Source: Pholiota molesta
Lineage: Eukaryota > Basidiomycota > Agaricomycetes > Agaricales > Strophariaceae
Length of the DNA stretch: 18,802 nucleotides
NCBI GenBank assembly: GCA_014925825.1
Contig: JACGCK010000506.1
Coordinates: 1 to 18,802, forward strand
Direction: 5' to 3'
The translations under genes were made by a program, and so were the position numbers. Under the pieces are notes generated by a model, which was not told where the DNA came from, searched no databases, and was given only the letters and a program-made list of their open reading frames with translations. Below, piece by piece: positions 8,383 through 17,221 of this stretch; the first letter of the stretch is position 1; each line of letters starts with the position of its first letter.

Positions 8383-9977
8383 ATGAAGCTAGTCAACAAA
8401 TTCGTCGATAAACATGGCGCTGTAAGTCCCTGCTTCCACTCCTTGATATTCGTGGGGTTGATCCCTAATAACAGGTTGTCTAGGGACATGTTACATTGCG
8501 TCCAGAAGATGATGAAGATATGTGGCATCTCTATAATCTCATCCAAGAGGGAGACCTAGTTCGCGCCCCTGCTGTTCGGTATGTGCATTTCCCGACCAGT
8601 TCCCGACCATGTTAATCAGCATTCCTCATCCATCATATCTGTAGCCGCATTACCAGTACATCTGCAACTGGATCAACTGAGTCTCATCGCGTTCGCTTAA
8701 ATCTGACACTCCAAGTTAAGAAGGTGGTCTTTGCCCCTGCAGGAACTCCTGCAAACCAAGAAGGCGGCAGTGGTGGTGATCAAGACGATCCAGCACAATC
8801 GGCTGTTCTCCACATCGTTGGCCCTGTCACCTCTGAAAATCCCCATGTCAAACTTGGCGCTTATCATACTTTGGATATAGAAGCCTTCCGCGATGTTCGC
8901 ATAGAAAAGGAGGAAGGCTGGGACAGCATTGCCTTGGGACGCGTTGAAGAGGCTACCGTACCTGGAAGAGGGGCGGAGGTGGCTGCAGTGGTCTGTGGAG
9001 AAGGCATTGCTGCGTTTTGTTTGCTTTCAGAGCATATGACTTTGGTTACCCATCGGTTGACTGTATCTATTCCTCGAAAATCGTCGACGACCGGCGCGTC
9101 CCAGCATGACAAGGGCATGTCCAAATTCTACGCTGCCTTATTCGATTCCTTCCTTCGCCATATCCCCTACGGAAATGTATCTCTCAAGGCCATTGTCATT
9201 GCGAGTCCAGGGTGGGTTAGAGACGCAGTTTTTGACTATATTGTAACCGAATCCTTGAATCGAGGGGACAAAGTCCTACACAAGGCAATAAAGGAGAAGG
9301 GCATAAAGGTGCATATATCTAGCCCACATGTGCATAGCCTAGTGGAGGTTCTAAGGAGTCCGGAGGTGCGTAAATTCCTCTCAATATGTTTGCATTAATT
9401 CATCAGGATTATCTAGATTGCACACCGACTAAAAGAAACTAAATATGCAAGAGAAGGAATAGCTCTTGACAAGTAAAGTGATGTCTCAAACCTTCCTCCA
9501 ACGTCCTCATAATTTTGCAGGTTTTTCAAAATGCTGGGCAATGATGAAATGCGAGCCTGGTATGGACCTGATCATGTACGATTAGCAGGAGATCGAGGTG
9601 CAATCGGAACTCTATTGATATCTGACAACCTATTTAGGTAAGAAACGCTGTCCTCGGCTTAACAAAAAACTAATGGAAATCTTCTATAGATCAAGTGATC
9701 CAGCCACAAGGAAAAACTATGTCACTCTTGTAGAAGATGTACAGCATAAAGGCGGTGAAGTGGTTATCTTCTCCAGTATGCATGAATCAGGTCAACGTGA
9801 GTATTATCTTGCTTTGCCAGTTCATTTTGTTCATGCCATGGATCAGAACTCAACCAGTTGACCGGTATTGCTGCTATTTTAACATTCCCACTTGATGTCG
9901 AAGTGGTGGAAGCTGAGGAACGGGAGGCAGCAGAGGAAGAACGACAAAAACAGCTGGAGGCAGTTGCAGAGGGGTGA
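8383..9977 (+). CDS. DOM34: Dom34/Pelota, ribosome rescue factor
   Basis: eRF1-like factor that with Hbs1 recognises stalled ribosomes with an empty or blocked A site and promotes subunit splitting (no-go and non-stop decay). Exons: 8383-8421, 8484-8578, 8645-9365, 9417-9472, 9521-9637, 9690-9796, 9847-9977; 421 residues, with no frame breaks. The N-terminal domain begins [20 protein letters not shown] with [14 protein letters not shown] and [19 protein letters not shown] disordered Gly/Asp/Gln-rich insert (about 75-97) is longer than in yeast. The central domain has [43 protein letters not shown] and no GGQ, as expected for Pelota. The C-terminal domain has [49 protein letters not shown] and [10 protein letters not shown], then an acidic tail. 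Within exon 2's acceptor, the first CAG (8472-8474) would give an immediate stop, so TAG at 8481-8483 is used. Confidence 0.96.
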
Positions 9978-10071
9978 TGTCATCGTGTCATTGGTCACTC
10001 AAATGCCGTCACGTTCTCCTTTCCGATCGTTGCCCCTCATCGCTCAGGCCACATCATAAGCGTAAATGGTT

Positions 10072-10077
10072 TATAAA
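10072..10077 (+). promoter_or_regulatory. TATA-like element upstream of photolyase
   Basis: TATAAA inside GTTTATAAACAT, 90 nt upstream of the chosen photolyase ATG (10167) and about 95 nt past the DOM34 stop. It is the only TATA box in this short gap. Its position argues that most transcripts begin after the alternative ATG at 10092. Confidence 0.5.
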
Positions 10078-10166
10078 CATACTTGCAGTCCATGAATTAC
10101 ATCTCAAACCTTCTTCATTACCCCAACACAGTCAGAAAGATACCTTTCTGCCCATTAATCACCAGA

Positions 10167-12392
10167 ATGACCAAGTCAAAACGCAGCATCTCAATGGCTG
10201 AGGATCTTCCTACTAAGCGTGCACGGCTGGTGGCGCCTTTCAGTCCTATCAAAATTGCAACTGCAGCAGCAGCAGCAGCCGTTGACGGCGATACCCCCTT
10301 TTCTCAACTAATCAAACTTGTGTCTGAATGTGTTAAGACGCCTCAGAAAGGAAGATCTATTGTGTTCTGGATGCGAATGGGCGACCTCAGAAGTGAGTTT
10401 CTATCATGACACTGTCAGATTCTTCTTTGACCGTTGGTAGTCAAGGACAATAGGGCTTTGAGTCGCGCCTCTGAGCAAGCACAAACACAAGGGCTCCCTC
10501 TCATCGGTTTGTTCGTGATTAGTCCGCAGGATTACATTGCCCATGATACAGGTTTTCGGAGGATCGACTTTATTCTCCGCAATTTGCGAATCTTAAAGGT
10601 ATATTGTTATCTTTGATTGGTGATGGATGCTTCTTCATTGTTGATTTTTTGCTCTTAGAAAGCATTTTCTGACCTTCATATTCCACTACACATCATTTCT
10701 CAGTCTCTTCGGAAAGACGTGCCTTCTTTCGTTTTGTCTTTCTGTGAAGATTACGGCGCGCGAAATCTTTATGCAAATATGGAGTATGAAGTTGACGAAC
10801 TGCGACGTGATATCAAAGTATATAGATTAGGGCTTGAAAGAGGCATTCAGGTTCATTACGAACATGATAAATGTCTCGTCGATCCAGGAGTTTTGGTTAC
10901 CAAGCAAGGCAAAGCATACGCAGTAAGTCCATGTCAGATGATCCCAAGCCTTCTTTCTTTAACCATAAACATCTACCATTAGGTCTATTCACCTTATCAG
11001 AGGAACTGGCTTGCTACTCTTAATGCCAGTATCCCTTATTACCTTGAAGACTGCCCAATTCCAAAGGCCAACAAAGAGTCCATCAGATCATCGGGACCAT
11101 TTTCTTCTCTGTTTGATACATCGATCCCAACCTTGAATGGATTTGAACTGGAAGAAGAAGATCGAGATAAAATGAGAGAAATTTGGCCCGAAGGTGAAGA
11201 CGCTGCGGCGCATGTGCGTCTATTCCCTTTATTCCCCATGATTGATGCTCAGTGTTGTCATCGGTTCAGATCCTGGATAGGTTTTTGAAGACCAAATCGC
11301 GGCCCTCGCAAGTTGGGGCAGTTGATCCACTCTCTGCTGGTTCAGAGATATGCGTCAAACACAACCGCATTGCGAACTACGAGAATGCGAGAGACAGGGC
11401 TGACAGCGATACTACAAGTCGTCTCAGGTACTTGACTATATTCAGTATCTAATATCATCCTCATTTTTACGGCCTCACAGTGCATACTTGACTTCAGGAG
11501 TGATATCGGTTCGCGCATGCGCCAGGGCGACCATGCTCATGCTAGGCGCCAACAAAATAGAAAGCAACAAGACATCTGGCATAGGACGATGGCTTCAGGA
11601 ACTCGCCTGGCGCGATTTCTATGTGAACATCCTCGTGTCCTGTCCTCGGGTTTCTATGGGTCGCCCGTATCTCGAACAGTATTCGGAAGTCGTCTGGGAG
11701 AACCATCAAGTGCCTCAAGATTCTGGCAAAGGACAAGCAGTCAATGATGAAGACGACGGCGAAATACTCAAGCGATGGAAGGCTGGGATGACTGGTGTTC
11801 CCATCGTCGATGCTTCAATGCGATGCATCAATGAAATGGGATGGGTCCATAACCGCGCTAGGATGATCACTGCAATGTATCTGACTAAGGATCTCATGAT
11901 TGATTGGAGAGTTGGAGAGCGGGTGCGTTATTATTGCCATATATGCTCACTTGACTGGCTGATATACCATACATAGTATTTCATGGAGAAGCTGATTGAT
12001 GGAGACTTGGCCTCCAATAATGGCGGGTGGCAATGGTGCGCGAGCACGGGGGCTGACCCATGTCCGTATTTTCGAATATTCAATCCGTATACACAGAGCT
12101 TGAAGGTATGCGCCCCCTTTACATTGTTTCATATCATATTCACAATGTTCTAGGTCGACCCGACTGGAAACTTTATTAAACATTGGATACCAGAGCTAAG
12201 GAAGCTGAATGGTCCGGGTTTGTGTCATTGTTCTATCCGTGTTTATGAGCCTTCATCTGACGGCCAAATACAGATTTGTACAACCCATCGGCCACGCTGG
12301 CGGACAAATTGGGATATCCGCGTCCCATTATTGCCCACAATGAAGCGCGAGTGAGAGCTCTCCGACGATACAAGAACCCTGGAGAGGAGTAG
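10167..12392 (+). CDS. PHR1: Class I CPD DNA photolyase
   Basis: Deoxyribodipyrimidine photolyase, a FAD enzyme that uses blue light to split cyclobutane pyrimidine dimers. Exons: 10167-10392, 10441-10598, 10659-10922, 10983-11213, 11270-11427, 11481-11922, 11977-12105, 12154-12217, 12274-12392; 596 residues (yeast Phr1 is 565), unbroken. The N-terminal part has LPTKRARL (possible nuclear signal) and a seven-Ala tract. The Rossmann-like antenna domain runs from [10 protein letters not shown] through [18 protein letters not shown] and [15 protein letters not shown]. The FAD domain has [65 protein letters not shown], then NNGGWQW at 507-513 (Asn near the flavin) and [12 protein letters not shown]. 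The C-terminus [11 protein letters not shown]...[12 protein letters not shown] is typical. An in-frame upstream ATG at 10092 would add a basic, acid-free leader. ATG 10167 was preferred from the TATA position. Confidence 0.95.
10263..10280 (+). repeat. GCA trinucleotide run, poly-Ala in photolyase
   Basis: Five GCA codons plus GCC in frame, part of a seven-alanine tract in the unconserved N-terminal extension of the photolyase. A likely length polymorphism between strains. Confidence 0.7.
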
Positions 12393-12709
12393 GAGACAGG
12401 ATGCCATTGTCGGATGTGTACGTATATTTATGCACAAAGATGTCGCCAAACACGCTAGTGATGTGCAAACAAGTAACAATCTGCATGGCAAACACCTGCC
12501 ATATAAGGGAATTTTACCTTGAATTTCTGTGGATTGGCATTGCATTGTAGTGGATGCCTTAAAGGAAGCCGTGCTGAACGATGTATCCCCAGCATCTCAC
12601 TCTACTGACTGCTCACCCCGCCAACTTCTCTCTATCTTCACTTCAACCCACTTGCTCGTCACCGAAAGCACTTTGATTAGTTGCTCATCTCCGTGCCGTA
12701 TCATCTGCA
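12393..12709. other. Intergenic, photolyase 3' side and small-gene promoter
   Basis: 317 bp. A TATAAGG element lies at 12502-12508, about 200 nt upstream of the small ORF start. From about 12600 the sequence is CT-rich, ending with ATCATCTGCA directly before ATG 12710, as in fungal 5' leaders. No other coding sequence is supported. Confidence 0.45.
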
Positions 12710-12952
12710 ATGTCTGCCCGCTCATACTCTGCCTTCCCAACCACTTCCTCCGCCACCCCATCTTTCAGCCTCTTCGTTCCATCCACTGGTGCATCTTCGC
12801 GTGAGACGCACGATATGTACTCAGAGCTGGGATTCCTAATCCGCCCCGCTAACAAGCGTGCCTCGTATGCATCCATCAAGTCGAATGTCTCCTCGACTTC
12901 CTCGACCAAATCAACCAAGTCCTCTTTCAAGAATTGGCTTGCCGGTCTCTGA
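12710..12952 (+). CDS. Small Ser/Thr-rich protein, unknown function
   Basis: Single-exon 80-residue frame, with no family recognised. Serine makes up roughly a quarter to a third of the residues, with a Thr/Ser-Lys-rich stretch (SSTSSTKSTKSSFKNW) before the C-terminal LAGL. The centre holds YSELGFLIRPANKRASYASI. There is no signal peptide, membrane segment or cysteine. Support for coding: codon choice is strongly biased to C-ending codons (TCC, GCC, ACC, ATC, CTC, AAG), much more than in the neighbouring Cys-repeat or kinase genes, which in fungi points to high expression. A CT-rich leader and an upstream TATA-like element fit. It lies 317 bp beyond the photolyase stop on the same strand. Longer overlapping frames at 12858-13148 and 12974-13390 lack that bias. 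It could be a small intracellular stress or structural protein, but nothing in it shows a role. Confidence 0.6.
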   Translation: MSARSYSAFPTTSSATPSFSLFVPSTGASSRETHDMYSELGFLIRPANKRASYASIKSNVSSTSSTKSTKSSFKNWLAGL

Positions 12953-13340
12953 GCAATACCCCACCCCACGGGCTTGCGCATCATGTCTCCAAATAAGCGC
13001 CGTGTGCGCTGCCGTATTTGGCACACCGGAGTTCTTCTGCACCGCCGAGGCTTTGGCTCATCGCGCCCTACAGAATCTCCACAATCTTCCATGTCGCAAC
13101 CTTTTCGTATCTACCGAACGGTCTGCTTCATCGAGCTATTCAGGCTAACGCAAATGCTGTCGATCTTAAGCATCCAGCGTGACCCAGCGCCTATGAGGAA
13201 CAATTTCTTCGGTGCAAACCACAGCTCAGAACGCCCAGCAGGGCACTCAAAAAGAGGACATGGATGCCTCTACTACCTTTATTCCCCTTTTGGTTGGTAT
13301 ATACTTCGTATGAACATTCAGCATTGGACATTCTTATTTA

Positions 13341-13380
13341 TTAGCGCTTGGACTCATTATTCCATTAGCGCTCGGACTCG
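13341..13380 (+). repeat. Two tandem imperfect copies of TTAGCGCTYGGACTCR
   Basis: A 16-nt unit at 13341-13356 and again at 13365-13380, offset by 24 nt and differing at two positions (TTAGCGCTTGGACTCA, TTAGCGCTCGGACTCG). In one frame the copies encode a repeated ALGL within a hydrophobic stretch. Confidence 0.6.
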
Positions 13381-13405
13381 CTCCCCCTGACTTGGACTTT
13401 ATTCT

Positions 13406-13411
13406 AATAAA
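13406..13411 (+). terminator. AATAAA polyadenylation-type hexamer
   Basis: AATAAA in the context TTCTAATAAACACC on the plus strand, about 450 nt beyond the small-gene stop and followed by AT-rich DNA. It could serve the small gene or an unassigned upstream transcript. Fungal poly(A) signals are weak, so this is only suggestive. Confidence 0.3.
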
Positions 13412-13857
13412 CACCTGTATCTATGTGGATTACCACTATATATATTTAGAGTCAATTGACTGAATTGAATTTATACTGTTATTTATTTCTGCTCATTGCT
13501 CAGTAAGTACTTGCAAAGAATCTGTATGACTTCAAAATTCTGTTCAAATTTTGGAGTACATAACGATCGCGGAAACATGAAATGAAAGTATGCTATCATG
13601 ATACCATATGATGAGGATTGTTGAAATCCGAATACTACAGATACAACACACGCAAAGATCCTGCCTCCCAATATGAAGCACTTCGCGGGCCATAACGCAG
13701 CATCATGCCCCTTCTCTTCGGGTGATGGCCACAAGCCATCAATCGGATATTATCGCCACAAGCACGGAACGGTCAAGGCAACATAAATCGTGGTGGAGTT
13801 AGTTGCCATAAGTTAACCAGATCGCGAACGCTGTTGAAGCGGAAAGATACAGGACGT

Positions 13858-16490
13858 TTAGGCGTAGTTCTCACGAGCCCACTTGGCACCCTCGACGAGG
13901 TTGATGAGGGAAGCTTCAGTCTCCTTCCAACCACGGGTCTTGAGGCCGCAATCCTAAAGGACAGAAGATGTTAGGATGTGTCTGAAATATATAAAAAGTT
14001 ACGAACAGGGTTGACGAAGAGGAGGGAATCGGGAAGGATGTCAAGCATCGATTTGAGACGATCCTTGATCTCCTGGGATCCAGGAACACGGGGAGAGTGG
14101 ATATCGTAGACACCAGGGCCGATCTGGTTGGAGTACCCGTAAGCCTTGAAGGTCTCGAGAAGCTTCATGTCACTCTTCGAGGCTTCAATGGAGATGACAT
14201 CAGCATCAAGACGCTGGATGGAGGGGAAGATATCGTCGAAGTCGGAGTAGCAGAAGTGAGAGTGGGTCTGCAGTTGATCAGTAACGCCGGCAGTGGAGAG
14301 CTTGAAGGAGTCAACAGCCCATTTGAGGTATGCATCCCAGTCAGAACGACGAAGAGGCAACTAAAGGATATGTCAGAACATTTATAAAATAAGGATCTGA
14401 AAGAATGACGTACTCCTTCGCGAATAGCGGGCTCATCGACCTGGATAGCACTGATACCAGCCTTCTCGAGGTCGATAACCTCATCACGGAGGGCAAGAGC
14501 AAGTTGCTTGGATTGCAGCTCCCTCGAAACATCAGCACGGGGGAAAGACCAGTTGAGGATGGTGACGGGTCCAGTAAGCATTCCCTTCATGGGCTTGGTA
14601 GTCAGACTCTGAGCATAAGAGCTCCACTTCACGGTCATGGGGTGAGGGCGGCTAACATCGGAGACGATGATAGGTGGGCGGACGTAACGGGAGCCGTAGC
14701 TCTGTACCCAGGCATTTTGCGTGAAGACAAAGCCCTGGAGCTGCTCTCCGAAGTACTGAACCATGTCGTTGCGCTCGGGCTCTCCGTGGACCAAGAGGTC
14801 AAGACCGATCTTCTCTTGGAAGCGAACGACGGTCTCAATCTCCTTCTTGATGAACTCCTCATATTGTTCCTCAGTGATCTCACCCTTGCCAAGTTTGGCA
14901 CGAGCTTGACGAATCTCCTTGGTTTGCTATAGATATATGATGAGTAATGACAGATAAAAGGGATAGTCTGCGACGTACGGGGAAGGAACCAATGGTGGTA
15001 GTGGGGAACTTGGGAAGGTTAAGGTGTTTGGCCTGAATCTCCTTGCGAACGGCGAAGGGGCTCTTGCGCTCAAGTTGATCGGGAGTGATGGCAGCAACGC
15101 GCTTGCGGACAGTGTCATCAGAGTTGGTCTCAAAAGCACGACGCTTGGCAATGGAAATCTTGTTGGCCTCAAGGGCAGCAGCAACAGCTGCATCTTGGGA
15201 GCCAGACAGGACAGCGGCAATGGTAGAAACCTCGCCAGCCTTCTCCAGAGCGAAGGAGAACCAATCCTTCTGCTCCGCAGTCAACTTCGTCTCGGAAGCG
15301 AGAGTGACGGGGGTGTGGAGGAGGGAAGAAGAGGTAGAGATAATGACGCGATCCTGACCAAGAGCATCGATGGCCTTCTGACCGAGCTTAACTGCAGCAG
15401 CGATATCAGTCTTCCAGATGTTACGACCGGAAACAACGCCAAGCGAGAGAACAATGTTGGTGGGCTTGATGGCGGCGAGGACCTCATCGAGTTGTCCGGG
15501 AGCACGATCAAGGTCGATGTGGAGACCAGCAATAGGGAGCTTGGCAACGTAGTTCACGTTGGAGTCGAGACGGGAGAAGTAGGTGGTAAGAAGGATCTTA
15601 GGGGCAACCTTGGAAAGGGCGGTGTATGCAGCGGTGAACTGGGTCTCGAGAGTGGCAGCCTTGTCGAGGACGAGAATGGGCTCATCAACTTGAACCCATT
15701 CAGCACCGGCGGCCTTGAGATCTGCGAGGAGGGTTTCATAGACAGGGATAAGCTTGGGGAGCAAAGTGATGGGCTGGAAGCCAGGCTTGGCACTCTTGCT
15801 GGCCTTTCCGAGAACGAGGAAAGAGATGGGTCCAAGGACAACGGGCCGGGTAGCAACGCCGGCGGCCTGCGCCTCCTTGAATTCTTCAACGGCCTTGTTG
15901 AAGTTCAATTTGAAGTCGGTCTCCTCAGAAAACTCGGGAACGACGAAATGGTAGTTCGAGTCGAACCTATTTCAAAATGGACGAATATTTTCAGAAACGT
16001 TGCAATAGATGAGATAAATTTGCGCCTTACCATTTCTTCATCTCGGAGGCAGGGACATCAACACCATCGGACTGGCGTCCTCGGCCCATGGCGAAGTAGA
16101 CATCAAGGGGGGACAATCCGAGGCCGACGTAGCGCTTAGGAATAACGTTGAACGCAGCGGAGTGATCGAGAACGTGATCGTAGAGCGAGAATTCACCACT
16201 GGGCGATAAATTTTGGCAATCAATCAAAATCGCAGAAATCGACATGATAGATAACAAACCTGGGGACGAAGTCGACGCCCTGAGCCTTGACGCTCGTCCA
16301 GCTGGTTTTCTTGACTTCGGCAGCAGCCTTGGTGAGATCGTCTGCGGAGATCTTGCCAGCCCAGTAAGCCTCGACAGCTTTCTTGACCTCTCGGTTGGCA
16401 CCTGTTGGGAAATTGATCAGTAGATGTTGACAAGACCAGAAGACTAAACATACCGATGCGGGGGAAACCAAGGACACTGGAAGACACCAT
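13858..16490 (-). CDS. MET6: Cobalamin-independent methionine synthase
   Basis: 5-methyltetrahydropteroyltriglutamate-homocysteine methyltransferase, the last step of methionine synthesis (cytosol). Exons on the minus strand: 16490-16454, 16401-16260, 16198-16031, 15966-14979, 14926-14414, 14360-14007, 13953-13858; 765 residues (yeast Met6 is 767), with no frame breaks. The N-terminal domain starts [20 protein letters not shown], with [20 protein letters not shown] closing the first half. The C-terminal TIM barrel has [59 protein letters not shown] and [20 protein letters not shown]. Zinc ligands are visible as H651-F-C653 in [13 protein letters not shown] and C736 in [11 protein letters not shown]. 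Codon use is strongly C-biased, as expected for an abundant enzyme, and creates a long spurious antisense frame. The promoter side carries CACGTG and TATA. Confidence 0.97.
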
Positions 16491-16563
16491 GATTTGTGTT
16501 ATGCGGAGAATGTGGGGGATGATAGGAAGAGGATGGATGAAATTTGGTGAGACCGTCTCTCCC

Positions 16564-16569
16564 TTATAA
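16564..16569 (-). promoter_or_regulatory. TATA element of MET6
   Basis: Reads TATAAG on the minus strand (CTTATAAGGG), 74 nt upstream of the MET6 start at 16490. Together with the CACGTG just beyond it, this is a typical arrangement for a strongly expressed fungal gene. Confidence 0.55.
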
Positions 16570-16579
16570 GAAGAGCCCG

Positions 16580-16585
16580 CACGTG
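16580..16585. promoter_or_regulatory. CACGTG box upstream of MET6
   Basis: Palindromic CACGTG in GCACGTGC, 90 nt upstream of the MET6 ATG and 11 nt beyond the TATA element. In yeast this hexamer is the Cbf1 site that recruits Met4/Met28 to sulfur-amino-acid genes. Whether the same factors act here is inferred. Confidence 0.5.
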
Positions 16586-17221
16586 CTGTAGCGCCTCCGA
16601 TAATCGATAAATCGATCACGATTTGCAACTATTGCGCACATTCCGGCATTTCCAATGTGGTCTGATCTGATTATATCCTTCTCTTTTCTCATCAATCTTC
16701 CGTGAAGACTGAACCATGCCCGCAACTGACATACTTTTCCGAAGACCGTCACTAACATGACAGCGATATGACAAGAGCCTGAGAACTAAGAATAGTATAT
16801 ACATGGCTTCCTTATAATTCCGAATACAGGACATATGTCAATGACCAGTCACTATACTTATTATTATTTTTTGCGCGAGACAATTGCAAGGATCCTCGGC
16901 CGACGAATACCCTGCCTAGTTATGTATGAGGTTGTCAATCGCGAGTTTTATCATGTATAGCCAAGAGATTAGACCGTCCGCATCTACGTTGACGCGGTGT
17001 TGGAGAGCGGCGTGATCAATACCCAGTACACGCCCCTGGCTGCATAGGGGTCAGTCTAAATGAATGCACAAGGACGAAGTCGACGACGAACCGTCCTTGA
17101 GTGTGAATATTTGAAGTTTGAACGAGGACTGGTGAGAAATAGAATCAAAAGAATGGAAGGATAAAGAACGTCGATGTTGTTGAAAAGAATATGATAAACA
17201 AAGATGCCTGCATCGTTAAGT

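Larger units (their letters stand above)
12953..13857. other. Long intergenic stretch with possible unassigned exons
   Basis: 905 bp between the small gene and the MET6 stop. 12953-13180 keeps moderately protein-like frames (for example EFFCTAEALAHRALQNLHNL near 13030-13085, and GLLHRAIQANANAVDLKHPA near 13120-13170 in another frame). 13200-13440 can be read as SSVQTTAQNAQQGTQKEDMD followed by a hydrophobic tail if an intron 13300-13347 is removed. No start, complete model or family could be established. 13440-13857 is AT-rich, probably MET6 3' UTR, with nothing else seen. Confidence 0.35.
16491..17221. other. Intergenic, MET6 promoter and kinase 3' side
   Basis: 731 bp. It holds the MET6 TATA and CACGTG, and two nearby ATCGAT motifs (ATAATCGATAAATCGATCACG, near 16600-16619). 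The rest is probably kinase 3' UTR and spacer. Short frames on the minus strand are unsupported, and no tRNA or other RNA gene was seen. Confidence 0.45.

Noticed and set aside
12685..13092. 135-codon minus-strand frame over the small gene
   Set aside because: It is antisense to the biased 12710-12952 frame and has no recognisable features.
12974..13390. 138-codon frame downstream of the small gene
   Set aside because: Composition is erratic (Arg/His/Trp-rich), codon bias is absent, and other frames in the same span look more protein-like. Not supported as a gene as it stands.
14405..14932. 175-codon plus-strand frame opposite MET6 exon 5
   Set aside because: Same antisense effect of biased codons; the minus strand encodes unmistakable methionine synthase motifs.
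15024..16139. 371-codon open frame on the plus strand opposite MET6
   Set aside because: It is the antisense of the largest MET6 exons. Strong codon bias there removes stops on the other strand. The product is Gly/Ser/Leu/Glu-rich without motifs, and the frame runs across MET6 introns.
17035..17053. CCCCT ... AGGGG inverted repeat
   Set aside because: The stem is only 5 bp with an 8-nt loop. Too short to claim an RNA element or terminator in a fungal genome.
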